This document shows, piece after piece, positions 5,760 to 12,483 of a DNA stretch of 12,483 nt (positions are counted from its first letter, which is position 1; each line of letters begins with the position of its first letter). The DNA is from an uncultured Oscillospiraceae bacterium (GTDB taxonomy: Bacteria; Bacillota; Clostridia; Oscillospirales; Acutalibacteraceae). A program made the position numbers and the translations under genes. The stretch is taken from assembly GCA_910588935.1 (NCBI GenBank), contig CAJUSM010000072.1, forward strand, positions 1 to 12,483, given 5' to 3'. Under the pieces are notes generated by a model. The model had not been told where the DNA came from. It saw only the letters and a program-made list of their open reading frames with translations, and did not search any database.

Positions 5760-5789
5760 TTCTGAAAACATTTCTGAAAATTCTGTAAA
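5760..5789. repeat. Tandem TTCTGAAAA motifs in the operon leader
   Basis: TTCTGAAAA occurs at 5760-5768 and 5772-5780, with TTCTGTAAA following immediately at 5781-5789. The same nonamer lies inside site 2 (5730-5738), and its complement inside site 1. They may be extra half-sites for the same regulator. Confidence 0.4.
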
Positions 5790-5834
5790 CATCCGGACAA
5801 CCGCGGGAAAGGGCTTTTTACAGAATGGGTGGAA

Positions 5835-5879
5835 ATGAATGAGGAAAAAATTTGGATCACTAAGGAGGATGCTCAGTGA
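5835..5879 (+). CDS. Possible 14-residue leader peptide overlapping the first gene
   Basis: ATG at 5835 opens a short frame reading MNEEKIWITKEDAQ whose TGA (5877-5879) overlaps the GTG start of the flavoprotein (5876-5878). Such overlap would couple the two. GGGTGG upstream is a poor ribosome site at only two bases' distance, and the flavoprotein has its own strong site inside this frame, so it could be chance. Confidence 0.3.
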   Translation: MNEEKIWITKEDAQ

Positions 5880-6850
5880 AAATTTTGGGAATTTCCTTTG
5901 GGCGGAAGAACCAGCGCTGTGACATTATGGTGAAAGAGGCGCTGTTCGCCGCCAAAGAGGCTGGGGCCGAGGTGCGGTTTATCAACACTATGGGGCTGCG
6001 CGTTGACCACTGCCACGCCTGCGACTACTGCGCCCGCTGCCGGGACCGGGGAGACGTGGAGGTTCGCTGCTGCTTGAAAGACGACTACCACATTCTGGAA
6101 GAGGCCTATTATGACTGCGACGGCATTATCATTGGCGCGCCGGTGTACGCCGTGGGCATTGTAGGGCAGTTCAAGAATTTCTTAGACCGGCTCTGCCCCT
6201 CTCACGACCGGGCGGGGATGTGGGAGACCAACAAACAGCGTCAGGCCGAAGGCAAGCCCCTTCTGGACGAGCGCTACTTTAAGGACCGGTACTCCGCCTA
6301 TATTTCTGTAGGCGGGGCCAACACCCGAAACTGGGTGGCCTTGGGCCTGCCCATGCTGCACCTGTTCGACTTCAGCTTTATACAAAAGTGCGTGGGCCAT
6401 GTGGACGCCTATGACCAGGGCAACACCGGCTCTCCCATTCTGGACCGGGCCCTGCTGGACCGGTGCGCCTCTTTGGGCACGGCGGTGGCCGGGGCCATTG
6501 GCAAGCCCTACAGCGAGGTGAATACCTGGGCCGGCGACCCGGACGACGGCGTGTGCCCCGTGTGCCACTGCCGGATGCTGAACATTGGCAAGACCAATGA
6601 TGTGGAGTGCCCGGTATGCGGCATTTGGGGCAAGATGGAGATTGTGAACGGCCAGGTAAAGGTGAACTGGAGCCAGCAGGAGATCGACCGGGCCCGGAAC
6701 ACCCCCAACGGCATCTACGAGCATTACAATGAAATCCAGAATATGATAAAAGTTTGTGTGCCCAAGCTGACTGACCCGAACAACAAGGCTTTGATAGACC
6801 GGGAAATGGACAGGTACAAGAAGTTCGATGCGTTGGCGGGCAACAAATAG
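5876..6850 (+). CDS. Flavodoxin-fold NAD(P)H oxidoreductase with Cys clusters and a zinc-ribbon-like tail
   Basis: First gene of the operon, 324 residues, starting with GTG seven bases after a strong AAGGAGG. Residues 1-105 are a flavodoxin/NADPH-dependent FMN reductase fold (MKILGISFGR, then IIIGAPVYAVGIVGQFKNFLDR). Between these lies an unusually dense cysteine run: C46, C49, C52, C55, then C65 and C66. The C-x2-C-x2-C spacing resembles the compact 4Fe-4S motif of iron-sulfur flavoproteins. Near the end two CPVC knuckles (227-230 and 245-248) form a rubredoxin- or zinc-ribbon-like module. The protein probably binds FMN and moves electrons in the cytoplasm. Its place at the head of a glycoside operon suggests it acts on the aglycone or on a redox partner; the substrate is unknown. 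No damage seen. Confidence 0.85.
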   Translation: MKILGISFGRKNQRCDIMVKEALFAAKEAGAEVRFINTMGLRVDHCHACDYCARCRDRGDVEVRCCLKDDYHILEEAYYDCDGIIIGAPVYAVGIVGQFKNFLDRLCPSHDRAGMWETNKQRQAEGKPLLDERYFKDRYSAYISVGGANTRNWVALGLPMLHLFDFSFIQKCVGHVDAYDQGNTGSPILDRALLDRCASLGTAVAGAIGKPYSEVNTWAGDPDDGVCPVCHCRMLNIGKTNDVECPVCGIWGKMEIVNGQVKVNWSQQEIDRARNTPNGIYEHYNEIQNMIKVCVPKLTDPNNKALIDREMDRYKKFDALAGNK

Positions 6851-6870
6851 CCCGCGGAAAAGAGGGTAAT

Positions 6871-7886
6871 ATGCAACAAAAATTGAAGCCTTTGGGATTT
6901 AAAGAATACTTTGTCTATGGTCTGGGTAATTTCGCCTCTCAGCTTTCCTGGACTATGGTAGGCACCTATCTGTCTGTATTCTACACAGACGTATTTGGGC
7001 TAACTCCCATGGCTGTGTCCCTGCTAATGCTGGTGGCAAAGGTCTGGGACGGCGTCAACGACCCCATGATGGGCACCCTGATGGAGCGCACCCACACCAA
7101 GTGGGGCCGTTTCAGGCCGTATATCTTCTTGGGCGCGCCGCTGTTGGTGCTGTTCACGGTGCTCACCTTTACAGTCCCCAATTTTGGGGGCAACGCAAAG
7201 CTTATCTACGCTTACATTACATACATCGGCCTGGGCATGGCCTACACCGTGACCAATGTGCCCTACCTGGCCCTGCCCGCCGTTATGTCCAACGACCCCA
7301 AGGAGACCAACCGGCTTATGTCCGCCCAGATGATGGGCATAACCATTGGCCAGATCCTTTTAAACCTAACTGTTCTGCCTCTTATCAAGTTCATTGGCAA
7401 GGGCAACGAGGCCGCGGGCTACCACAGCACGGCCATTCTGCTGGCGGCTATCTCGCGGCCCTGTGCAAAGAGCGCATTACCGTAAAAAAAGAGAACCAAG
7501 GCTCCATTTGGAAAGGCCTAAAGCTGATCGCCAAAAACCGCAACCTGGTGTGCGCCATTCTCTACGCCATGATCAACATGACCGGTATGCTGGGCCGCAT
7601 TGCCATTGCGGTGTACTATTACATCTACTGTGTGCAGAACCCGGCGTTCATTACCATTTTTATGATGATGCAGATGCTGGTGGGTACCATTGTTATGCCC
7701 TTCGCCCCCAAGGTGATGGAAAAGCTGGGCAACCGGATGACCGCCATCATCTCCATGCTTATCCAGGGCGGCTCTATGCTGGTGCTGTTCCTGGGGCCTG
7801 CCACAAATGTGGCCTTCGTCTTTGTCGTGCTGGTGATCTACGGCCTGGGCTACATTGCTGGCCCCTGCGGCAGCGTTATGATGATC
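6871..7886 (+). pseudogene. GPH-family (MelB-like) sugar transporter, frameshifted and lacking its C-terminus
   Basis: A sugar:cation symporter of the glycoside-pentoside-hexuronide family. The front is sound: ATG at 6871 after AGAGGG, and the conserved cation-site motif KVWDGVNDPMMG near residues 57-68. The frame opened at 6871 ends at 7485, but the protein clearly continues in another frame from about 7450 (LCKERITVKKENQGSIW), so one base, or more likely about 30 within helix 6, is missing. The second piece reaches GPCGSVMMI near 7884 and then turns, without a break in frame, into a dehydrogenase. About 335 residues remain of a usual 450-470, so the last two or three helices are gone. A working transporter is very unlikely. 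Confidence 0.8.
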
Positions 7887-8651
7887 GACGCCTGGAAGAA
7901 GTCTGGGAAGCTGTTCACCATCGGCTATCAGAACCGCCTGCGCACCGATACCCAGACCCTGCACAAGTCCTGCGAGGCCGGGGAACTGGGAGAGATCTAC
8001 TTTGCCAAGGCCCATGCCCTGCGCCGCCGTGCCGTGCCCACCTGGGGCGTGTTCCCAGATAAGTCCAAGCAGGGCGGCGGGCCGCTAATCGACATTGGCG
8101 CCCATGCATTGGACATTACCCTGTGGATGATGAACAACTACGAACCGGCCAGCGTTTCCGGCCAGGTGTTTTACAAGCTGGGCAGGTCTGCCAACGGCCC
8201 CGAGGGCAACGTTTTTGGCCCCTGGGACCCGGAGACCTTCGAGGTAGAGGACTCCGCCTTCGGCCTGGTGAAGATGAAGAACGGGGCTACCATCTACCTG
8301 GAGGCCAGCTGGGCTCTGAACATCCTCAAGAGCATGGAGGCCTCCACTACCCTGTGCGGTACCAAGGCCGGGGCTGAAATCCACCATGGCGGCAGCTATC
8401 CCAACAACGAGCTGATCTACAACTTTGCCGAGCACGGCCAGCTGATGGAGAAGACCATATCCCCCGCGGGCGTGGTAGACTTTTTTGAGGGCGGCGCCTC
8501 CGCCGAGGGCGTGGCCGAGCAGAGCCAGTGGCTAAAAGCTATCCAGGGTAAGGGCGAGCCCCTGGTGAAGCCCGAGCAGGCCTTTGTGGTCACCCAGATC
8601 CTGGAGGGCATCTATCAGTCCGCCGAAACCGGCAAGGAAGTGTTCTTCTAA
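7887..8651 (+). pseudogene. Gfo/Idh/MocA-family dehydrogenase, C-terminal part only
   Basis: The remaining part starts in the middle of the family (DAWKKSGKLFTIGYQNR) and runs to a normal end (GKEVFF). It keeps the catalytic-histidine motif GGGPLIDIGAHALDITLWMM and the beta-sheet substrate domain. The NAD-binding Rossmann domain and the conserved EKP lysine, roughly the first 110 residues, are absent; in their place the frame continues from the transporter. Beside a DUF6379 gene and a TIM-barrel gene, the complete protein would be the DgpA-like enzyme that oxidises the sugar 3-hydroxyl of a glycoside. Without its NAD domain this copy should be inactive unless a second one exists elsewhere. 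Confidence 0.8.
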
Positions 8652-8735
8652 GCGTTCGCCAAAAACTGTGCGGAAGGTCCGGGAATCCTGCCCCCGGGCT
8701 GCTCTGCCATATATTTAGATAAAGGAGAGAGAGCA

Positions 8736-9107
8736 ATGCTGGAGACCCATATGCTGAACCCCGAAGGGTACAAAAACACCCCGGATGGGTTCGCGTTTCA
8801 AACGCGCATTCCCTATTATAGGGGCATAACCCTTTCTATCATCCGCAATATCCAAGTGGTGGTAGACGGCGTGGAGTATCCCCGGGAGGCCGTGACCATT
8901 ACCGTGAACGGCGAGACCTTCCCCCTGGAGGAGGCCCGCACGGTCATCTCCAACCGCTGGCGCTTTGGCCAGTTTGGGGAGATAGGCGTAAAGAAAGAAG
9001 GGGGTCTGGCCGCCGGAGACCATGAGCTGGCTGTTACCATTACCGTGGCCCCCTCGTACATGCCCATGCAGCTGGTGAAAACCGGGCATGGCAAATTTAC
9101 AGTTTAA
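8736..9107 (+). CDS. DUF6379 protein, small (beta) subunit of a C-glycoside deglycosidase-like enzyme
   Basis: A 123-residue, beta-rich cytoplasmic protein preceded by AAAGGAGAG seven bases before its ATG. It begins LETHMLNPEGYKNTP and contains FQTRIPYYRGITLS and NRWRFGQFGEIGV, which I recognise as the DUF6379 / C-glycoside deglycosidase beta-subunit pattern. In gut Dgp and Dfg systems this subunit binds a TIM-barrel partner, and the pair cleaves the bond between a 3-oxo-sugar and its aglycone. The partner gene follows after only 14 bases. The 84 bases upstream hold no gene. Frame and length look intact. Whether the substrate is a C- or an O-glycoside cannot be read from the sequence. Confidence 0.82.
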   Translation: MLETHMLNPEGYKNTPDGFAFQTRIPYYRGITLSIIRNIQVVVDGVEYPREAVTITVNGETFPLEEARTVISNRWRFGQFGEIGVKKEGGLAAGDHELAVTITVAPSYMPMQLVKTGHGKFTV

Positions 9108-9121
9108 GGGAGAGCAATACT

Positions 9122-10186
9122 ATGAAATACAATATTAAAAGGAGCGTCTCCCTTTACAGCTATCAGGAGGCGTATTTCACCGGCAAGCTGGACCTGGAGG
9201 GCTGCATCCGAGAGGCGGCAAAGGCCGGGGCCGCCGGCATTGAGCTGCTGGCCGAGCAGATGATAGAGGATTTTCCGGTGATTACCGAAGGCTTCAAAAA
9301 ACAGTGGTTCGAGTGGATGGAGAAGTACGGCGTGGAGCCCAGCTGCATGGACGCTTTCTTAGAGAACCATATCTACGACAACCGGGTATGCACCCTGCGG
9401 GAGCAGATCGACAATATGCGCCGGGATATCGAGATCGCCCACGCCCTGGGCTTTAAGGTGCTGCGCACTTTGGTCTCCACCCCCATGGAGGTCATTGAGG
9501 GCAGCCTGCCCATTGCCGAGGCCAACGACGTGAAGATCGGTTTGGAGGTCCACTCCCCCTTCTCGCTGAATTCCGGCTGGTCCGAGGGCTACATGGAGAT
9601 GATCCGCCGCACAGGCACCAAGTATTTCGGCTTTATCCCGGATTTCGGCATCTTCTGCAACAAGATTCCCACAGAGCTTACCAACCAGGCCCTTGCAAAC
9701 GGCGCGCACCCCCAGTGCGTGGAACTGGTGAACCAGGCCTTTAAGAACCGCTGCGAAAAGGGCTTTGTAAAAATCCGCTACGACAAAAACCTGGGCGCTG
9801 CCAACATGGACTACCGTATGGCCAACGGGCAGGGCGAGCTGATGGACGCCATTAAAAAGGCCGGCGGCAACAACGCGGACTTCGCCTATGCCGGCTCCTC
9901 CTTCGCCTACACCTGGAACGACCCCCAGGATATTGTGGACAATATCGACTACATCTTTCACACCCATGCCAAGTGCTACCATATCGATGAAACCTACCAG
10001 GAGACCTGCATCCCCATGCAGCGGGTCATAGACGCCTATAAGAAAGCCGGGTACCACGGCTACCTTTCCACCGAGTGGGAGGGCGCGGAGATGATCGAAG
10101 ACGCCTCTGACAGCTGTGTGGAGCAGGTCCGCCGCCATCTGGGGTGTATGAGAAGGTGCATTGACGCTCCCTTTTGTGAAAGCTAA
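9122..10186 (+). CDS. TIM-barrel sugar isomerase/epimerase-like subunit (alpha partner of the DUF6379 protein)
   Basis: A 354-residue protein of the xylose-isomerase-like TIM-barrel fold. In this context it is the likely catalytic, metal-binding subunit of a C-glycoside deglycosidase-like complex. Candidate metal ligands at barrel strand ends are E142 (GLEVHSP), D174 (FIPDFGIF), H280 or H282 (FHTHAKCY) and E318 (STEWEG). The fold is complete from ELLAEQM near the front to the last strand, followed by a Cys-containing tail (CMRRCIDAPFC). Translation starts at the ATG at 9122, with GGGAG ten bases upstream. It lies between the DUF6379 gene and a SnoaL-like gene that begins one base after its stop codon. 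It appears undamaged, which makes it and DUF6379 the best-preserved part of the pathway. Confidence 0.85.
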   Translation: MKYNIKRSVSLYSYQEAYFTGKLDLEGCIREAAKAGAAGIELLAEQMIEDFPVITEGFKKQWFEWMEKYGVEPSCMDAFLENHIYDNRVCTLREQIDNMRRDIEIAHALGFKVLRTLVSTPMEVIEGSLPIAEANDVKIGLEVHSPFSLNSGWSEGYMEMIRRTGTKYFGFIPDFGIFCNKIPTELTNQALANGAHPQCVELVNQAFKNRCEKGFVKIRYDKNLGAANMDYRMANGQGELMDAIKKAGGNNADFAYAGSSFAYTWNDPQDIVDNIDYIFHTHAKCYHIDETYQETCIPMQRVIDAYKKAGYHGYLSTEWEGAEMIEDASDSCVEQVRRHLGCMRRCIDAPFCES

Positions 10187-10187
10187 C

Positions 10188-10435
10188 ATGGAGATTGAAA
10201 GGCTGGTTCGTGATTTTTACCAAGAGTTCTTTAACGGTCACGATGTGCAGGCGGCCCTGAAATATGTGCGGGAGGACTACATCCAGCACAATCCCGGGGT
10301 AGGCCAGGGACGCCAGGGCTTAATGGACGCTTTCGCCGAAAAATTCCGGAAGAACCCGGAGTTTCGCTTAAAGATCCACACGATCATTGTGGACGGCGAT
10401 TGTGTAGTGGTCTATCTGCACAGCGTAGACAGCCA
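10188..10435 (+). pseudogene. SnoaL-like protein, front two thirds only
   Basis: The ATG at 10188 comes one base after the previous stop codon. About 82 residues read as a SnoaL/NTF2-like protein (RDFYQEFFNGHDVQAALKYV, YIQHNPGVGQGRQGL, VVVYLHSVD). Members are about 120-130 residues and end with strands around a DIFR-type motif followed by a conserved HWD; these are missing. After YLHSVDSQGK the frame runs into oxidoreductase sequence in the wrong frame and stops at 10502. An in-frame TTG at 10161 is an alternative start inside the preceding gene. These proteins often act as small cyclases, isomerases or aldolase-like enzymes; the role here is unknown. Confidence 0.75.
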
Positions 10436-11893
10436 GGGAAAGTCCCTTGCAAGAATACCTGCCCGGCAGGCGCCAATGTGCCCGAGTACATCCGGCTGGT
10501 AAAGGAGCAACGCTTTGAAGAGGCCTCCTGCCTGATTCATGAGCGGCTAACCCTGCCCCACAGCCTTGGGCATATCTGCTCTCACCCCTGCGAAACCGCC
10601 TGCCGCCACGAATGCCTCAACGAGGCCATCTCCATCCGCAATTTGAAGCTGGCCGCTTTAGAGCGGGACCATGGCAAGGCGTGGAAACGGCGGCGCAGGC
10701 AGCTGCCGGATACTGGCAAAAAGGTGGCCGTGGTGGGCGCGGGCCCCTGCGGGCTTACCGCCGGGTACTACCTGCGCAAGCAGGGGCATAGCGTCACTAT
10801 ATTCGAGGGCCAGCCGGAGCCAGGGGGAATGCTGCGCTATGGAATCCCCGAGTACCGTATGCCGCGGGATGTGGTGGCCGACGAGATCGCCGGCCTGACA
10901 GAGGTTGGCATGGAGATGCGCTATAACTCCAAAATAGATGATTACCAGGCCCTGGCAAAGGAGTACAACGCTGTGGTCATCGCCATCGGCAACCAGCAGG
11001 GGGCAAGGCTCCCCATTCCCGGCAGCGACAAACCTGGCGTCTATGTGAACCTGGACTTTTTGCGCCGCGTGGCACAAGGCAACCCGCCAGAGCTGGGAGA
11101 GAATGTGCTGGTCTTGGGCGGCGGCAACGTGGCCTTTGACTGCGCCCGCACCGCCGTGCGCCTGGGAGCTGGCCAGGTCCGCATGGCCTGCCTAGAGAGC
11201 GAGGAAAAGCTTCCCGGCGACCGGGAAGAGCTGGAGGCCGCTCTGGAAGAGGGGATCACCGTCCATTTTGAAAAGTCTTTCTCAGAAATTGTGGGCGAGG
11301 GTGAGAATGTCAGCGGGGTAAAGACTGTGAACGTGGCCTCTATGGCCTTTGAAGACGGAAAGCTGAACCTGGAAACCGTGCCTGATTCTGAGGCGGTTAT
11401 CCCCTGCGACACAGTGATTTTTGCCACTGGCCAGCGGGCGGGGCTTACCGGAGACATGGGGCTTGTGCTGGGCCGGGGCAACTCGGTGGTGGTAAATGAA
11501 AGGGGCCAGAGCAGCGTGGAGAATATTTTTGCCGCCGGAGACGTGACCTACGGCACCCAGTCGGTGGTAAAGGCTGTTGCCGCCGGGCGGGCTGTGGCGG
11601 AAAGCGTGGATCGGTTTTTGGGCGGGGACGGCGATACCAGTGAAAAGCTGGTGGAGCTGGACCAGGCAAAGCCCTGCATTGGAAAGATAGAGGGCTTTGC
11701 CGCCCAGCCCCGGGTGAAAAACGGCGTGCTCCCCGCGGCGGAGCGCCGCGCCGGCTTTATGCGGGCAGAGCGATCTTTCACCTGGGAGGAGGCCTGCCAG
11801 GAGGCCGGGCGCTGCCTGCAGTGCCAGCTGCGGGAGCGGCTTCAGCAGCCCAAAACATGGAATGGCTTTGAGGAAGGGGGCGCGGCGGTATGA
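10436..11893 (+). pseudogene. GltD-like FAD/Fe-S NAD(P)H oxidoreductase missing its start
   Basis: From KVPCKNTCPAGANVPEY onward this is a flavin oxidoreductase like the small subunit of glutamate synthase or NfnB. It has an N-terminal Fe-S region (CKNTCPAG, then CSHPCETACRHEC), an FAD site (VAVVGAGPCGLTAGYYLR), a second nucleotide site (VLVLGGGNVAFDCARTA), the FAD-closing IFAAGDVTYG, and a C-terminal CLQC. The first residues, including the leading cysteine pair usual in this family, are cut off: upstream the same DNA encodes the SnoaL protein in another frame. The only in-frame start (TTG at 10400) has no ribosome site. The rest is open for about 485 codons. It would pass electrons between NAD(P)H and the SLBB protein encoded next; as it stands it is probably poorly or not made. 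Confidence 0.78.
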
Positions 11894-12483
11894 ATCGGGG
11901 GCTGATTCAAAAGGCATTGGACGAGGGGCTGCGGGAATACGGCCACGGCTATTGCCCGCTGGCTAAGAAGTGGGAGCCGTTTCTCAGCGGCATGCGGCGG
12001 GCAAAGCGGCAGATTATCGCCTATGACAACGCCGACTACGCCTTTGCCTCTCTGCCTGTTTTTACGCTGGGCAAGGACGTGCTCATTAAGGGAATTCAGG
12101 CGATAGCAGGGGCTTTTGGCATAGAGAAGGTAGAGCTATACCTGCCCGAGGGTATCTCTGAAGAAATTAGGGAGGCCGCGGGTGACCTGCCGGTTAGTTT
12201 GGCTATTGGCAAGGTGAATGTGCGGGAGACCGGCCCGGAGGACCTGATCCATCATCCGGAGACCATCGCCAATATCGGCCGGGTGGAAATGGGGGAAAGC
12301 CCCGCCGCTTTCGTCAAGGTGGTTTGCGGAGAGGACGAGAAAACCGTGATCCTGCCCCTGGAATCCTCTATAGCCGACTACATAAAAGCGGCGGGATTTC
12401 CAACGGAAAATGTGCGGGCCGTGGTAGGCGGGCTGTTCGGCTCGCTGCTTGGCGAAAAACAGCTGAACACGCCTATTTATGGC
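11890..12483 (+). CDS. SLBB-domain (NuoF/RnfC-like) electron-transfer protein, cut by the window end
   Basis: The ATG at 11890 overlaps the stop of the oxidoreductase (ATGA), and GGAAGGGGG precedes it. The 198 visible residues resemble the second half of NuoF and RnfC proteins: HHPETIANIGRV matches their HNVETLANI-type motif, and the stretch FVKVVCGEDEKTVILPLES followed by VVGGLFGSLL is typical of an SLBB domain. The NADH/FMN-binding glycine-rich front of NuoF is not evident, so it is more RnfC-like. It probably docks with the FAD oxidoreductase to connect NAD(P)H to a further carrier. Cysteine clusters may lie beyond the window. The identification is moderate. Confidence 0.65.
   Translation, partial: MNRGLIQKALDEGLREYGHGYCPLAKKWEPFLSGMRRAKRQIIAYDNADYAFASLPVFTLGKDVLIKGIQAIAGAFGIEKVELYLPEGISEEIREAAGDLPVSLAIGKVNVRETGPEDLIHHPETIANIGRVEMGESPAAFVKVVCGEDEKTVILPLESSIADYIKAAGFPTENVRAVVGGLFGSLLGEKQLNTPIYG

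Larger units (their letters stand above)
5467..5875. other. Divergent control region between lacI and the glycoside operon
   Basis: This 409-base gap holds the lacI promoter, repeat copy 3, a plus-strand promoter at 5669, two GGGTTTTC(A/T)GAAAA sites, a cluster of TTCTGAAAA-like motifs near 5760-5789 and a possible short leader peptide. It is clearly more AT-rich than the genes on either side. Confidence 0.7.

Noticed and set aside
9359..10189. Long minus-strand frame of 276 residues opposite the TIM-barrel gene
   Set aside because: It is the mirror of a GC-rich coding sequence, with Val/Gly/His-rich composition and no motif; the plus-strand gene is clear.
11282..11917. Minus-strand frame of 211 residues opposite the oxidoreductase
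   Set aside because: The FAD and nucleotide motifs on the plus strand are unmistakable, and the minus frame has no family features.

Overview
The window looks like a moderately GC-rich member of the Clostridia, of the kind found in the gut. The grounds are strong AGGAGG-type ribosome sites, GTG/TTG starts, Firmicutes-style two-component and YoaK proteins, and an operon resembling the C-glycoside cleavage (Dgp/Dfg) operons of gut Clostridia. The leftmost 2 kb is visibly more AT-rich than the operon on the right and may have a separate history. Identifications come from reading motifs, not from a database search.

Left part (1-2.4 kb, minus strand). An OmpR-type response regulator and a histidine kinase are joined by an ATGA overlap. 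After them, right at the window edge, lie a very strong ribosome site and the first codons of another gene. A perfect TTACA-N4-TGTAA box sits on the kinase stop codon, just where a BceR-type regulator would switch on an ABC transporter gene. Upstream of the regulator is a relic pair: a marR gene missing its front, coupled to a TauE/SafE-type (TSUP) membrane gene of which only the first and last ~25 codons remain.

Middle part (2.65-5.9 kb). Two intact minus-strand genes, a YoaK/DUF1275 membrane protein and a LacI-family repressor, are separated by three copies of an unnamed ~80-115 bp repeat, all in the same orientation. Two copies carry a good, and the third a weak, minus-strand terminator hairpin. 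The leftmost copy abuts the point where marR is cut. About 540 bases (3919-4455) hold no gene I can defend. The lacI gene has a clear promoter and is divergent from the operon on the right; the gap holds a second good promoter, two operator-like sites 92 bp apart and a possible leader peptide.

Right part (5.9-12.5 kb, plus strand). One operon reads: a Cys-rich flavoprotein, a GPH-family sugar transporter, a Gfo/Idh/MocA dehydrogenase, a DUF6379 small subunit, a TIM-barrel partner, a SnoaL-like protein, a GltD-like FAD/Fe-S oxidoreductase, and an SLBB-domain protein running off the right edge. Dehydrogenase, DUF6379 and TIM barrel together are the signature of glycoside 3-oxidation followed by cleavage of the sugar-aglycone bond. 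The operon is damaged: the transporter is frameshifted and then fused in frame to a dehydrogenase lacking its NAD domain, and the SnoaL gene runs out of frame into an oxidoreductase lacking its first residues. The two cleavage subunits, the flavoprotein and the repressor look whole. Most lesions look like deletions between otherwise open frames, which means either recent decay or an assembly or amplification artefact; raw reads would decide.
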